A stretch of 64,000 nt of DNA from SAR202 cluster bacterium (GTDB lineage: Bacteria; Chloroflexota; Dehalococcoidia; Lucifugimonadales; UBA3495): contig JABMNL010000045.1 in the NCBI GenBank assembly GCA_013204585.1, positions 1 to 64,000 on the forward strand, given 5' to 3'. Position numbers and translations under genes: made by a program. The notes under the pieces are model-generated. The model was given only the letters and a program-made list of their open reading frames with translations. It was not told the origin of the DNA and did no database searches. Positions 27,904 to 37,212 of the stretch are shown piece after piece. Every line of letters begins with the position of its first letter. Within the stretch, counting starts at the first letter, position 1.

Positions 27904-28605
27904 ATGACCAGCGAAACCGAAAATCCCCCTAGACAGGGTAAGGTCTTTCCCTCGGGCCTGGCGGCCTTGAATGGCATCACAGATGGTGCTTCGGTGTTGG
28001 TTGCCGGGTTTGGCGGTTGCGGGATACCGGTGAAACTGCTGCGGGGGCTGGCCGAAATCGGAGTTGGCAACCTGACGTTGATCTGCCAAGGCGCCTGGCC
28101 CCAGGAATCGGGCAAGTTTGGAATAGCTGACCTAGTTGCTGGCGGGCAGGTCAAGAAAATTATTTCGCCACTGCCCTTTCTTCCCGATAATGGTGGGCCA
28201 GTGAAAGAATTGTGGGAAGCAGGCAAGCTGGAACTTGAGATTGTGCCCCAAGGTATTTTGGCCGAGCGGCTAAGGGCAGGGGGCGCAGGCATCGGCGGAG
28301 TGTTCTTGCCCACAGGGGTAGGCACCAGATTTGCCGAAGGCAAAGAGGTGCGCCAGTTCGACGGCCAGGATCATATCTTTGAGGCTGCGCTCAAGGCAGA
28401 TTTCGCCTTGCTCCGGGCCCAGGCCGCCGACACCCTGGGTAACATGGTCTACCAAGGCTCCGGGCGCAACTGGAATCCCATCATGGCCATGGCGGCAGCG
28501 GTAACCATTGCCGAGGTTGACCAGGTGCGCGAACGTGGTGGACTGGACCCCGAATTAATCATCACCCAGGCCATCTTTATCGACCGTCTAGTACTGGCAA
28601 GCTAA
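27904..28605 (+). CDS. CoA-transferase family I, subunit A (first pair)
   Basis: 233 residues from ATG 27904 (AGGAAA upstream; an earlier in-frame TTG is less likely). It has the subunit A motifs GFGGCGIPVKLLRGLAEIG, PQGILAERLRAGGAGIGG, TGVGTRFAEGKE and DTLGNMVYQGSGRNWNP. Family I enzymes swap CoA between short 3-oxo- or simple acids (acetoacetate, glutaconate types) as A plus B subunits, with the catalytic Glu in B. The B-type domain follows 35 bases later as the N-terminal half of the fusion protein. Confidence 0.88.
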   Translation: MTSETENPPRQGKVFPSGLAALNGITDGASVLVAGFGGCGIPVKLLRGLAEIGVGNLTLICQGAWPQESGKFGIADLVAGGQVKKIISPLPFLPDNGGPVKELWEAGKLELEIVPQGILAERLRAGGAGIGGVFLPTGVGTRFAEGKEVRQFDGQDHIFEAALKADFALLRAQAADTLGNMVYQGSGRNWNPIMAMAAAVTIAEVDQVRERGGLDPELIITQAIFIDRLVLAS

Positions 28606-28640
28606 CCCATAGCCCGTTATTGATAGGAGAAGATTCCTCG

Positions 28641-30080
28641 ATGCCTGGTAAGCCTTTAGACCCTACCGCCATGGCCCGCCGCGCCGCCCAGGAGTTAACT
28701 CCCGGAGCCGTGGTTGCGCTTGGCCCTGGGATACCTTGCCGGTTGCCTGGCGAGCTACCCCCCAATGGCGGAGTGTGGTTCTTGGCCGAAAGCGGCGTGG
28801 TGGGATTTCAAGGTTTAGGAGTCGACCTAAACGTGGTAGATGGGTCGGGCGAGCCAGTTGCGCTGCTTCCCGGTGGGAGCTTCACCGGCGTAGTAAACAT
28901 TGCCGGTATCCTTCGGGGCGGACACACCAATCTCGCGATTCTTCAGCCAGCCCAAGTCAGCGCGTCCGGGGATTTTGTTCATTGGACGACCAACGCTACC
29001 GGGGCTACCGGGACGACCAACGCTACCGGGACGACCAGCGCTACCGATGGCCTGTTTGCTCCTGGTTCGGCGGTTGATATGGCGTTCGGGGCATCAAGGG
29101 TGGTGGCGGTTATGCCCCATCAAGGCCCCGCTGGTCAGCCAAATATTGTTTCCCAATGCAGTTTGCCGGTTGATGGAGTCGGTTGTGTTGACATAATCAT
29201 CACCGATGCGGCTGTGATACGTGTCGGTCCCACAGGGTTGGAACTAGTGGAAATAGCCCCTGGTTGGACTGCTGACGAAATCATTGCCATCACCGACGCA
29301 CCGTTAACATTGGCCACCAACGTTAAAGACATGACATTCGAGGTGCCGGAGTTGATTCCGCCCAACAAGGTCTATGCCACAGCTATTGAAGCCCTTAAAG
29401 ACGTTCCGGAAGGGGCGGTCGTCAACGTTGACGGTTTTGCCGGTCCCGGTGGAATGGCGCATTACCTGATGGTTGGACTGCGCGATGTGGGCGTTAAGGG
29501 GTTGCAGCTAATTAGCAATACCGCCGGAATCGCCAGGATGAGTGCATTCGGAGCGCCCAACATCATCGACCACAGCATTCTGGTGGAGAACAACCAGGTG
29601 GCCAAGGCCACCGCGTCATACCCGGTGTCGCCGTCGGCCTCCCGTCCCAGCGCCTTCGAAGAGGCCTACAACCGGGGCGAGACGGAACTAGAGGTTGTCC
29701 CCCAAGGTACCCTGGCCGAGCGTCTCCGCAGCGGCGGGGCCGGGGTAGCCGCTTTCTACACTCCCACCGGGGTCGGCACTCTGCTGGCTGAAGGTAAAGA
29801 AACGCGGACCATTGATGGCAAAGAGTACGTGTTGGAGATGGGGATGCGGGCCGACTTCTGCATCATCCGGGGTCACAAGGCCGATACCCTGGGCAACGTG
29901 GTCTACAAGGGCACCTCTCGCAACTTCAACCCAGTGATGGCCACTACTGCCAGGATAACCGTGGTGGAGGTGGACGAGATTGTCGAACCCGGCCAACTGG
30001 GCCCCGAAGAGATAGTTACCCCCGGCCTATTCGTTGACCGCATCGTTTTGCGGCCCCCGGACTTTTCCGCCTACCTATGA
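28641..30080 (+). CDS. Fused CoA-transferase: B-type domain joined to A-type domain
   Basis: 479 residues, twice the normal subunit. Residues 1-235 are a B-type domain: ARRAAQELTPGAVV, the catalytic-Glu loop FLAESGVVGFQG, ILRGGHTNLAIL, QVSASGDF and EIAPGWTADEI. Residues about 245-479 are an A-type domain: NVDGFAGPGGMAHYLMVGLRDVG, PQGTLAERLRSGGAGV, TGVGTLLAEGKE, DTLGNVVYKGTSRNFNP. The B half carries an inserted Thr/Asn/Ala/Gly repeat (28986-29048) and lacks the FDSAEAFAMIRGG loop of the partner at 30123. Placed as A-[B.A]-B it links two complete transferases through one chain. SD AGGAGA ten bases upstream. Confidence 0.87.
   Translation: MPGKPLDPTAMARRAAQELTPGAVVALGPGIPCRLPGELPPNGGVWFLAESGVVGFQGLGVDLNVVDGSGEPVALLPGGSFTGVVNIAGILRGGHTNLAILQPAQVSASGDFVHWTTNATGATGTTNATGTTSATDGLFAPGSAVDMAFGASRVVAVMPHQGPAGQPNIVSQCSLPVDGVGCVDIIITDAAVIRVGPTGLELVEIAPGWTADEIIAITDAPLTLATNVKDMTFEVPELIPPNKVYATAIEALKDVPEGAVVNVDGFAGPGGMAHYLMVGLRDVGVKGLQLISNTAGIARMSAFGAPNIIDHSILVENNQVAKATASYPVSPSASRPSAFEEAYNRGETELEVVPQGTLAERLRSGGAGVAAFYTPTGVGTLLAEGKETRTIDGKEYVLEMGMRADFCIIRGHKADTLGNVVYKGTSRNFNPVMATTARITVVEVDEIVEPGQLGPEEIVTPGLFVDRIVLRPPDFSAYL
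28986..29048. repeat. In-frame 18/9-bp tandem repeat in the fused CoA-transferase
   Basis: Units at 28986-29003, a half unit at 29004-29012, 29013-29030 and a diverged one at 29031-29048. They encode a Thr-Thr-Asn-Ala-Thr-Gly repeat within the B-type domain, in place of the loop before the next conserved motif. Confidence 0.9.
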
Positions 30081-30122
30081 TGAATCCAGTAAAACTTAGG
30101 GCGCAGAGCACAGGTCCGATAA

Positions 30123-30800
30123 ATGAAATCGTTAGCCGATAAGGAACGACTGCCCAGAGAGATTGTCGCGATGCGGGTTGCCAAAGAGCTGCCCGACGGC
30201 GCGTACGTGAACCTGGGTATCGGTATCCCCACCCTGGTCTCCAGCTTTGTACCCGAGGGCCGGACCGTTTTCTACCACAGCGAAAGCGGCATCCTTAACT
30301 GTGGACCCATCGCGGACGAAGGCGAGGAAGACATTGACCTGATTAATGCGGGAGGCCAGTTTCTCCAGCGTGTCGGCGGTATGTCATTCTTCGATTCTGC
30401 CGAAGCCTTCGCCATGATTCGGGGTGGGCATGTGGATGTGACAGTTCTCGGTTCGCACCAGGTGTCGGCTACTGGCGACCTGGCCAACTGGATGTTGCCT
30501 CAGCGCGGTGTGGGCAACGTTGGCGGCGCCATGGACTTGGCGGCAGGGGCCAGCGGTGTCATCGTCGCCATGGAACACACCGACCGGAATGGCCAGCCCA
30601 AGATAGTCGAAGAATGCACATTTCCTCTAACCGGCAAAGGGTGCGTTTACCTAATCGTTACCGACCTGGCGGTAATTGAGTGCGATGGAAAAAGACTAAC
30701 CCTTAAAGAAGTCGCCCCTGGTTGGACACCTGAAGAGGTGCAGCAATTAACCGGGGCCAGATTGACCATTTCGCCCGACGTTAAAGAGTTCGAGCTTTAA
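30123..30800 (+). CDS. CoA-transferase family I, subunit B (second pair)
   Basis: 225 residues. Complete subunit B: NLGIGIPTLVSSFVPEGR, the catalytic Glu in YHSESGILNCGP, FFDSAEAFAMIRGGHVD, QVSATGDLANWMLP, EECTFPLTGKGCV and LKEVAPGWTPEEV. These match the 3-oxoacid/acetate CoA-transferase beta type. It pairs by order with the A half of the fusion protein that ends 42 bases upstream. Weak ribosome site. Last gene of the three. Confidence 0.92.
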   Translation: MKSLADKERLPREIVAMRVAKELPDGAYVNLGIGIPTLVSSFVPEGRTVFYHSESGILNCGPIADEGEEDIDLINAGGQFLQRVGGMSFFDSAEAFAMIRGGHVDVTVLGSHQVSATGDLANWMLPQRGVGNVGGAMDLAAGASGVIVAMEHTDRNGQPKIVEECTFPLTGKGCVYLIVTDLAVIECDGKRLTLKEVAPGWTPEEVQQLTGARLTISPDVKEFEL

Positions 30801-30827
30801 CTTTTAGGACTGCGGGATTGGCGTTGG

Positions 30828-32153
30828 TCATTCAATATAGATTACTTGAGTGTCGATGATGCTAAAACCGGTATCGACCAATTCTGCGGTTCCTTCAACA
30901 GTATCGTAGATAACCAACTTCGAGCGGTCGCCGCCTTCGTAGTAGGGCTGAAATACCAGGTAGCCGCCGTCCACATCGAATGTCCTTGATAGTCCAGAAA
31001 CCGCGGCAGAGGATTCGGGCAGTGAGAATTTCCATTGCTGAATGGTGCCGCTCGGGTCGGTCAGGTCGGTCGCGTAGAATTCGACCACTGGAGTGGCCGT
31101 ACTTGTGTGGGCGGCCAACCAGTAGGCGAATCCGTCTTCAATCACCACATGCTGGAAGCTCATGCTCATGTAGTTGTCCAGCCCATCGACTTCGAAGGCC
31201 GCGATGTACTGGGCGGCTGGTAATCCAGTGTTCGGGTCAACGGTGAATACGCCGGTCACCGGGTCGCCGCCGGTGGGTAAGTGCGCTCCGTAGATAGTAT
31301 CGCCAGAAGATATCAACTTGAAACTGGTCTCGGGGCTGGTGAGTTCACTGGTCTGCGAGCGGTCACCGAAGGACGAGCGGATGAAGTCTCCGGGGGTGTT
31401 GTAAAAACCTCGGGACATTGACCACTGTTCCGTGCTGGCGGTCTTGAAATACACCTGACCACCGGCCACGGCGTATCCGGGGTCAATGACGTCGGTTGAT
31501 GTTCCCCATTCAGCCTCTCTCGAAAGGTCGCTGGTCGAGTACTCGGTAATGGTCATCGACCCGCCATTGGTGTATTTGTCAGACAAGTACAGATGGTCGT
31601 TTACGGTGTAAGGACGCTTGAAATGAGGAGCGTAGCTGGGCGAAGTATAGGAATTCAACACGGTGACTTCCCCGCTGTCAGGGAGGTAGAGCACGACCGA
31701 TTTGGAGCTGCTCTCAAGGGCGATGAACTTGGTGCCCAACATCTCGCCGGTGCTGGAGTCGTTGACGATGGTCTTCAGGGTGCTGGCGCTACTGCCGCCG
31801 CTGATTGCCAAGACCAGGGCTAAAGTATTGCTGGGCAGTAGTTGATTAGACTCCACGACGGGTGTTTCAGGAATGCGCCGGGTCGTACTGTCGCCGTCGT
31901 TTGGTATGGGTCTGCGGTCTGCCCCAGGTTCGGGGGTGTTAGGGGTGTTAACTGAGGGAGTGCCGTCGTCGCTAAGCGGCTCAGGCGTGGTGATGCTCGT
32001 CGGCGGTGGGGTAGCGCCCGGTTTCTCGGCAGGCACGGTTGAGGTGCAGGCAGCGGCCAACAAGAATACGCCGACTCCCAAGAGCAGTAGGGCATTCCAG
32101 CGTTTGAAAATACTTGCGGTTACTTCCTTGGCCAAGAAGATGCCTTTAAACAT
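30828..32153 (-). CDS. Secreted lipoprotein of unknown function
   Basis: 441 residues. A long signal peptide (KRWNALLLLGVGVFLLAAAC, about residues 18-36) ends in the lipobox LAAAC, so the protein should be lipid-anchored outside the membrane. A Pro/Thr/Ser-rich linker follows to about residue 95; the rest is rich in short beta segments (for example VVLYLPDSGEVTVLNSY, YGAHLPTGGDPVTGVFTVD) that suggest a propeller-like domain. I do not recognise the family. AGGAGG four bases before the ATG. Convergent with the CoA-transferase genes; monocistronic by context. Confidence 0.75.
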   Translation of the reverse strand: MFKGIFLAKEVTASIFKRWNALLLLGVGVFLLAAACTSTVPAEKPGATPPPTSITTPEPLSDDGTPSVNTPNTPEPGADRRPIPNDGDSTTRRIPETPVVESNQLLPSNTLALVLAISGGSSASTLKTIVNDSSTGEMLGTKFIALESSSKSVVLYLPDSGEVTVLNSYTSPSYAPHFKRPYTVNDHLYLSDKYTNGGSMTITEYSTSDLSREAEWGTSTDVIDPGYAVAGGQVYFKTASTEQWSMSRGFYNTPGDFIRSSFGDRSQTSELTSPETSFKLISSGDTIYGAHLPTGGDPVTGVFTVDPNTGLPAAQYIAAFEVDGLDNYMSMSFQHVVIEDGFAYWLAAHTSTATPVVEFYATDLTDPSGTIQQWKFSLPESSAAVSGLSRTFDVDGGYLVFQPYYEGGDRSKLVIYDTVEGTAELVDTGFSIIDTQVIYIE

Positions 32154-32182
32154 AATGCCTCCTAGGAGTCGGCGGGTGTGGA

Positions 32183-32318
32183 ATTCTTCCCCACTGGTCC
32201 ATGGGGAAGAATCGCCATATCTATCTTCGGCTTAGACCCATGTTAAATCAATGTCAGGTGCCAAATTGGCGACTGTAACAGCAAACACAAGCCTTATCAC
32301 TAATCGGTAAGGCTTTTT
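32183..32318 (+). ncRNA. Candidate small RNA ending at an intrinsic terminator
   Basis: ATTCTTCCCC (32183-32192) pairs perfectly with GGGGAAGAAT (32203-32212). GCCAA/TTGGC follows near 32262-32273, then the terminator at 32289-32318. On the plus strand no gene reads into that terminator, so either a short untranslated transcript ends here or it protects the divergent promoter. No known RNA family recognised and no promoter identified. Confidence 0.3.
32289..32318 (+). terminator. Intrinsic terminator
   Basis: AAGCCTTATC (32289-32298) pairs with GGTAAGGCTT (32306-32315, one G-T pair) around a 7-base loop, with five T residues at 32314-32318. Confidence 0.85.
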
Positions 32319-32568
32319 AATCCCCCCAAGTTCCAAAGCGTATCTTGTTCCGCCACACGGCAGGCGGATTGCAGTACAATACCTGGATATTTGGTAAGGG
32401 ATAAATGTTATCTTAAAAGATGGCGACGTATTTAAAATTGTCCGTCCCGTCGGCGGCGGGTAACACCGTCAGCCTAGGCAAACTTAAATCTCAACATCCT
32501 GGCGTTCTCGAGCTGTCCCGATGAATTGGGGGCTTTTTCTTGGGTTCGTCTAGTTAAAATATAGTCTT

Positions 32569-32823
32569 ATGGTAAAAATATTCACAGTAGAAAACGAGGT
32601 TATTGATCCGATATTGGCCGAGGTGGTGAAGGCCAATCAAGGCAAAGTGGTTTGCTGGATGAAAGGTGAACCGGGTGCCTGGGGTTTTCTGGCGGGGCAG
32701 GCGGTAACTACAATCCGCAGACATGCTGGCCGTAGCCTGGAGGGCGGGGAACGAAGAGTGGTCTGGCAACGCCTGTGGTGGTGGCTGGAAGAGGTTAAGG
32801 CCAGGATTCACGGCGAACCATAA
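32569..32823 (+). CDS. Small protein resembling the GatB/YqeY C-terminal tail domain
   Basis: 84 residues. The core (IDPILAEVVKANQGKVV, then GAWGFLAGQAV) resembles the end of aspartyl/glutamyl-tRNA amidotransferase subunit B, where the tail has the pattern V..N...V.DY..GK..ALGFLVGQVM and binds tRNA. The charged, Trp-rich end (RLWWWLEEVKARIHGEP) is not typical. There is no catalytic domain, so this is a stand-alone tail-like protein. No ribosome site; TAAAAT at 32555-32560 lies 9 bases before the ATG, suggesting a leaderless message. The family link is inference from pattern. Confidence 0.55.
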   Translation: MVKIFTVENEVIDPILAEVVKANQGKVVCWMKGEPGAWGFLAGQAVTTIRRHAGRSLEGGERRVVWQRLWWWLEEVKARIHGEP

Positions 32824-32968
32824 CCGGCATACCCAGACGAATCGTACTTCCCCGGTGACTCGAAAACCGGACGCGGGCTTTGTATCTGTCGCCTCTGTCT
32901 TCAGATATACTGGTCTCAGCTAGGAGCAGCCGCTGCCTGCGGTTAGCGCCCACCCTGTTTTCGAGACC

Positions 32969-33673
32969 ATGCCCGACTCCATTATCCGCGCCACCGGCGT
33001 CCATAAGACCTACGATACCGGCACCGTAAAGGTGAACGCCCTTAGAGGGGTTGACCTTACAGTGGAACGCGGTGAAATGGTCGCGATTATGGGGCCCAGC
33101 GGCTGCGGCAAAACCACCATGCTGAACTGTCTTTCCGGCTTGGACGAGATTGAGTCCGGCCAAGTGGTGATTGACGGTGTGGTCCTCCACGACCTTCCCG
33201 ACGACGAACGCAGCGACTACCGCGCCCGCCGCATGGGCTTCGTTTTTCAGCTCTACAACCTGCTTCCCGTCTTGTCGGCCGTGGAAAACGTTGAGCTGCC
33301 TTTATTGGTGTCTGGTACCAGTTCGACTGACGCCCGCAGAATGTCCATGGAATTATTGGATATGGTGGGGCTGAGTAATCGAGCCCAGCACCTACCGGGA
33401 GAGCTTTCCGGCGGCCAAAGACAACGGGTGACGATTGCCAGGGCGCTGGTTAACCAACCGTCCATCGTTTGGGCCGACGAACCCACTGGCGACCTGGACA
33501 GCGAGACGGCGGGCGAGATTATGGATTTGATGTGCCGACTCAATGTCGAAAACAGCCAGAGTTTTGTGCTTGTTACCCACTCAATTGATGTTGGCAATCG
33601 GGCCCACCGCATCGTTCGAATGCGTGACGGAGCGATTGTTGACGACGGCAATGGCCAAGCTTCAGGCACCTAG
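32969..33673 (+). CDS. ABC transporter ATPase, MacB/LolD type
   Basis: 234 residues, one cassette. Walker [10 protein letters not shown] (48-56), LSGGQRQRV signature, Walker [14 protein letters not shown]-loop LVTHS. The [10 protein letters not shown] and DEPTGDLD patterns fit the lipoprotein-release/MacB group that works with FtsX-fold permeases by mechanotransmission. The permease follows 54 bases downstream on the same strand, so they form the complex. Substrate unknown. Confidence 0.93.
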   Translation: MPDSIIRATGVHKTYDTGTVKVNALRGVDLTVERGEMVAIMGPSGCGKTTMLNCLSGLDEIESGQVVIDGVVLHDLPDDERSDYRARRMGFVFQLYNLLPVLSAVENVELPLLVSGTSSTDARRMSMELLDMVGLSNRAQHLPGELSGGQRQRVTIARALVNQPSIVWADEPTGDLDSETAGEIMDLMCRLNVENSQSFVLVTHSIDVGNRAHRIVRMRDGAIVDDGNGQASGT

Positions 33674-33727
33674 CGCCGAGAGAAAACCTCCAAGCGGGTA
33701 AACGCCCAAGACGGTACCAGGACGTTA

Positions 33728-36700
33728 ATGGAAGAACTGTTCGGCGTGTCGATGGACACCATCATGATTGCCCTGCTGGTGGTATTTTTGCCGGTGCTGG
33801 CCGGGATTGTCTTCATGGCTTGGCGCAACCCGGTTATGCTCAAGCTGGGTCTGCGCAATATTCCCCGTCGCAAGTCCCAGACCGTCCTAATTGTCGTGGG
33901 CATCATGATTAGCACCCTAATCATGGCCGCCGCTTTCGGCACCGGCGATTCAATTAGTTACTCCATCCGCAGCAACGCCGTGGATTCTCTGGGCACCATT
34001 GACGAGATCATAGTTTCGGCCCGCGCCACGGAGTCCGATACCATCGGCAGCGCAAGCTACTTCCCATCCCAGCGTTACGAGCAGCTGAAAGCAGACCTGT
34101 CGGGCCTGGATTCCATCGACGGCCTGGCTCCCAGTATTGGCGAGCTTGTACCAACCGTTAATAGCCGGACTTCCCTAAGCGAGGGACAGATGCGGATTGC
34201 GGGAGTCGATCCAAATACACTGGCCGGGTTTGGCCGGTTCAAGCTGCTGAACGGACAAGAGGTCCGTTTGGAGACCTTGGGCCCCAATGACGCCCTCATC
34301 AACGAGGAAGCGGCCAAGGAATTGGGCGCGGTACCCGGTGATGAGTTGGTGGCCTTTGTCGCTGGCTCTGGTGTGCCATTCAGAGTGCAGGGCATCGTGG
34401 ATAGCGGCGGCCTGGCGGGACGGGAATCGACGTTGCTCGTCCGTTTGGACCGGGCCCAGGAGATGTTTGGGCGGGAAGGCTTGATTAACTCGATGGCCGT
34501 GTCCAATTTGGGCGGGGTTTTCGGTGGCGCGGAGCATAGCGACGAAGTTACCAAAGCGCTCCGGGTGCTCTTCACCGACCGGGCCATCGCGGCAGAACTC
34601 AAGACCCTCTTAAACCGGGATGAAGTCCTGGAGCAATTGACGGCGTTGATGCCGACCTTGGAACCGAAGATGGCCGACGACTTGGGGATGTTGTCCCGAG
34701 GACTGGCCCAAAGTCAGATGACCGACGAATTCATTGGGGTGCTGGCCGACGAGGACGCACAAGAACAAGTACTGAGGGCGGCGAGCCAAACCGAACTCTC
34801 TGAAGTGGAACGTCAGGTGGGCACTCTGTTCGCTGGCCTGGCCGAGTTCCGGGTCTTGGATATCAAAAAGCAGGTCTTGGACGAAGCCGACCGGGTTGGC
34901 TCCGGCGTGACCAGTATCTTCATCGTCATGGGACTATTTTCCATCATGGTCGGCGTGCTGCTGATCTTCCTCATCTTTGTGATGTTGGCGGCGGCGCGGC
35001 GTTCTGAAATGGGTATGGCCCGGGCGGTGGGCGCCAAGCGTCGGCACCTGGTGCAGATGTTCATCTTTGAAGGAACGGCCTATTCCGTGATGTCGGGCGC
35101 GGTGGGTGTGGCGCTGGGATTGGGCGCCAGTGCCGTAATCGTTTTTGTGGCCAACCGGATATTTCAGGGCGGAGGGTCGGGAGCGCCGGACAGCTTCACC
35201 ATGGCGGCCCACTTTGAGATTAGAAGCGCGGTGGTCGCCTACTGCTTGGGTATGGTCATTACCCTAGGGACAGTAGGTGTTTCGGCCTACCGAGTCAGTC
35301 GCTTGAATATCGTGGCAGCGGTTCGCGGTCTGCCACCGCCAATCCACCGGTCTCAAACGCGCTTCCGGGACCTTTTACTGGCCCCGCTGCGCTCCGGTGT
35401 CCGTCCTTTCTTATTGGCGGCTAGTGGCTTGCGTGCCCTTGCTTCCCGTGATTGGGTACGGGGACAGGCATTATTCCTCCAGGCGATATGGGCCACCGTT
35501 ACGGCTCCCATAAATTTCTTCACCGGTGTGATTCAAGTCCTCTGGGTACCCATGAGTCACGGATGGCTGACTGTGGTTGCTGGAGGTCTGTTCACCTGGC
35601 TGGGCATGGCAAGCGACCAGGCGGCACCATTGCGCATTGGAGTTACCCTGGTAATTATTGGCGCTGGCCTGACCATCAAGACGGCTTACCACCGCACCCA
35701 ACTCCGGCCCGACGTCGGTGACCGCATCGCCTACACCTTCATTGGCGTGGTGTCTTTGGTGTTCTGGGTCATTCCCTTCAGCTCGATGCAGACCATCTTT
35801 GGCGAAATGGAAGGCGGCATCGAGATGTTCTTCATCTCCGGCGTGGCCATGGTGACGGCGGCGGTGTGGACTGTCATGTACAACGCCGACCTGCTGCTCA
35901 AGGTGCTTACTTTTGTCACCGGCCCATTTGGCAAACTCAGGCCGGTTTTGGTCACTGCGGTGGCCTACCCTATGGCCGCCAAGTTCCGCACCGGCCTGAC
36001 CTTGGCAATGTTTGCCTTGGTCATATTCACCCTCATTGTGATGTCCATCCTCACCGAGGCTTTCAGCGCGGCGGTTGGAGACTCCGACAAGGTGGCTGGC
36101 GGCTGGGATATCCAGGCTACGGTCAATTTCAACACCCCCATCGACGATATGCGCCAAGCAATTGACGACAAGCCGGGCCTGGATAATCGAGACATGACAG
36201 CCATTGGCGGGTATACGGCAATTCCAGTCGAGACGCGGCAGGTGGGAGCCGAAGAACAGCGATGGCAGTTCTACGCCGTCCGCGCTGCCGACGACCAGTT
36301 TCTACTGGAAACTGGCGCCAGCCTGAAATTGATTGCCAACGGTTACGGCGACACCCCGGAAGATGTCTGGGAAGCCCTTCGGCAGGACTCTAGTCTGGTG
36401 GTGGTCGATTCATTGGTCGTGCCGTCCAGAGACGGCTTTGCCAACGATGAGATTCCGTTCGAACTGGAGGGCGTCTTCTACGAGGACACCGAGATGGAGG
36501 CAATTGATATTGAGGTCCGGGAGCCCCGTACCGGGCAAGTAATCCCTTTGAAGGTGATTGGCGTGTTGGACCGGCTCTCGGATGCTTTCGGAGAATTGGG
36601 CGTTGGAATGATTGCTTCTCGGCGGGGCCTGGATGAGGCCATACCTTTCAAAATACCAACCACGACCTACCGTTTTAAGGCGGCAGAAGGGACTGATATT

Positions 36701-37201
36701 ACTGCCCTGTCCAAGGACTTGGAATCGGCCTTTCGCGAGAACGGTATGGAAAGCGACGTTTTGTCTGACCTAGTTGACGACATAGCTGCCGCGAACCGGG
36801 CCTTCAATTACCTGTTCACCAGTTTCATGGGCCTGGGCTTGCTGGTGGGCGTCGCTGCGCTAGGGGTAGTCAGCCTAAGGGCAGTGGTGGAGCGTCGCCA
36901 GCAGATTGGCGTGCTGCGGGCCATTGGCTACCGCCGTAGAATGGTGCAACTGAGTTTCTTGACCGAATCGTCCTTCATCGTTCTGATGGGCACAGCATTA
37001 GGAGTGGGGCTGGGCACGGTAATCTCCTACAACATCGTGAAGGAAATTCAGTCTGATGTTGAGACCGTGCGGTTCGCCATTCCCTGGCTACAGATTGGCG
37101 TCATAGTGGCCATCGCCTACTTTTTCTCGCTGGCCACCACCTTCTTACCCGCCAGACAAGCATCCCGCATCTACCCTGCCGAAGCGTTGCGCTACGAGTA
37201 A
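33728..37201 (+). CDS. Large FtsX/MacB-type ABC permease
   Basis: 1157 residues, larger than typical LolC/MacB permeases. An initial membrane helix (about 8-30), then a second (LIVVGIMISTLIMAAAFG, about 53-70), a long extracytoplasmic domain (about 75-390), three helices (about 397-520), a further membrane block near 600-800 including VLVTAVAYPMAAKFRTG, a second outside domain (about 800-1020) and a final FtsX domain with LVGVAALGVVSLRAVVERRQQIGVLRAIGYRR. Two FtsX units in one chain could replace a heterodimer. The RNIPRRKSQT segment after the first helix is typical. AGGA precedes the ATG. Confidence 0.9.
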   Translation: MEELFGVSMDTIMIALLVVFLPVLAGIVFMAWRNPVMLKLGLRNIPRRKSQTVLIVVGIMISTLIMAAAFGTGDSISYSIRSNAVDSLGTIDEIIVSARATESDTIGSASYFPSQRYEQLKADLSGLDSIDGLAPSIGELVPTVNSRTSLSEGQMRIAGVDPNTLAGFGRFKLLNGQEVRLETLGPNDALINEEAAKELGAVPGDELVAFVAGSGVPFRVQGIVDSGGLAGRESTLLVRLDRAQEMFGREGLINSMAVSNLGGVFGGAEHSDEVTKALRVLFTDRAIAAELKTLLNRDEVLEQLTALMPTLEPKMADDLGMLSRGLAQSQMTDEFIGVLADEDAQEQVLRAASQTELSEVERQVGTLFAGLAEFRVLDIKKQVLDEADRVGSGVTSIFIVMGLFSIMVGVLLIFLIFVMLAAARRSEMGMARAVGAKRRHLVQMFIFEGTAYSVMSGAVGVALGLGASAVIVFVANRIFQGGGSGAPDSFTMAAHFEIRSAVVAYCLGMVITLGTVGVSAYRVSRLNIVAAVRGLPPPIHRSQTRFRDLLLAPLRSGVRPFLLAASGLRALASRDWVRGQALFLQAIWATVTAPINFFTGVIQVLWVPMSHGWLTVVAGGLFTWLGMASDQAAPLRIGVTLVIIGAGLTIKTAYHRTQLRPDVGDRIAYTFIGVVSLVFWVIPFSSMQTIFGEMEGGIEMFFISGVAMVTAAVWTVMYNADLLLKVLTFVTGPFGKLRPVLVTAVAYPMAAKFRTGLTLAMFALVIFTLIVMSILTEAFSAAVGDSDKVAGGWDIQATVNFNTPIDDMRQAIDDKPGLDNRDMTAIGGYTAIPVETRQVGAEEQRWQFYAVRAADDQFLLETGASLKLIANGYGDTPEDVWEALRQDSSLVVVDSLVVPSRDGFANDEIPFELEGVFYEDTEMEAIDIEVREPRTGQVIPLKVIGVLDRLSDAFGELGVGMIASRRGLDEAIPFKIPTTTYRFKAAEGTDITALSKDLESAFRENGMESDVLSDLVDDIAAANRAFNYLFTSFMGLGLLVGVAALGVVSLRAVVERRQQIGVLRAIGYRRRMVQLSFLTESSFIVLMGTALGVGLGTVISYNIVKEIQSDVETVRFAIPWLQIGVIVAIAYFFSLATTFLPARQASRIYPAEALRYE

Positions 37202-37212
37202 TTCTGCCCAGT

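Larger units (their letters stand above)
32154..32568. other. 415-base intergenic region, possible small RNA and terminator
   Basis: No convincing reading frame. It carries the lipoprotein promoter region (minus), a perfect 10-bp hairpin at 32183-32212, a plus-strand terminator at 32289-32318 with no plus-strand gene upstream, and a possible -10 (TAAAAT, 32555-32560) just before the small gene at 32569. Confidence 0.5.

Noticed and set aside
28900-29196. Alternative-frame proteins over the CoA-transferase repeat
   Set aside because: They arise from the repeat in other frames and lack support.
35471-36157. Minus-strand frame of 228 codons inside the permease gene
   Set aside because: Mirror frame of a coding gene; His-rich and without family motifs.
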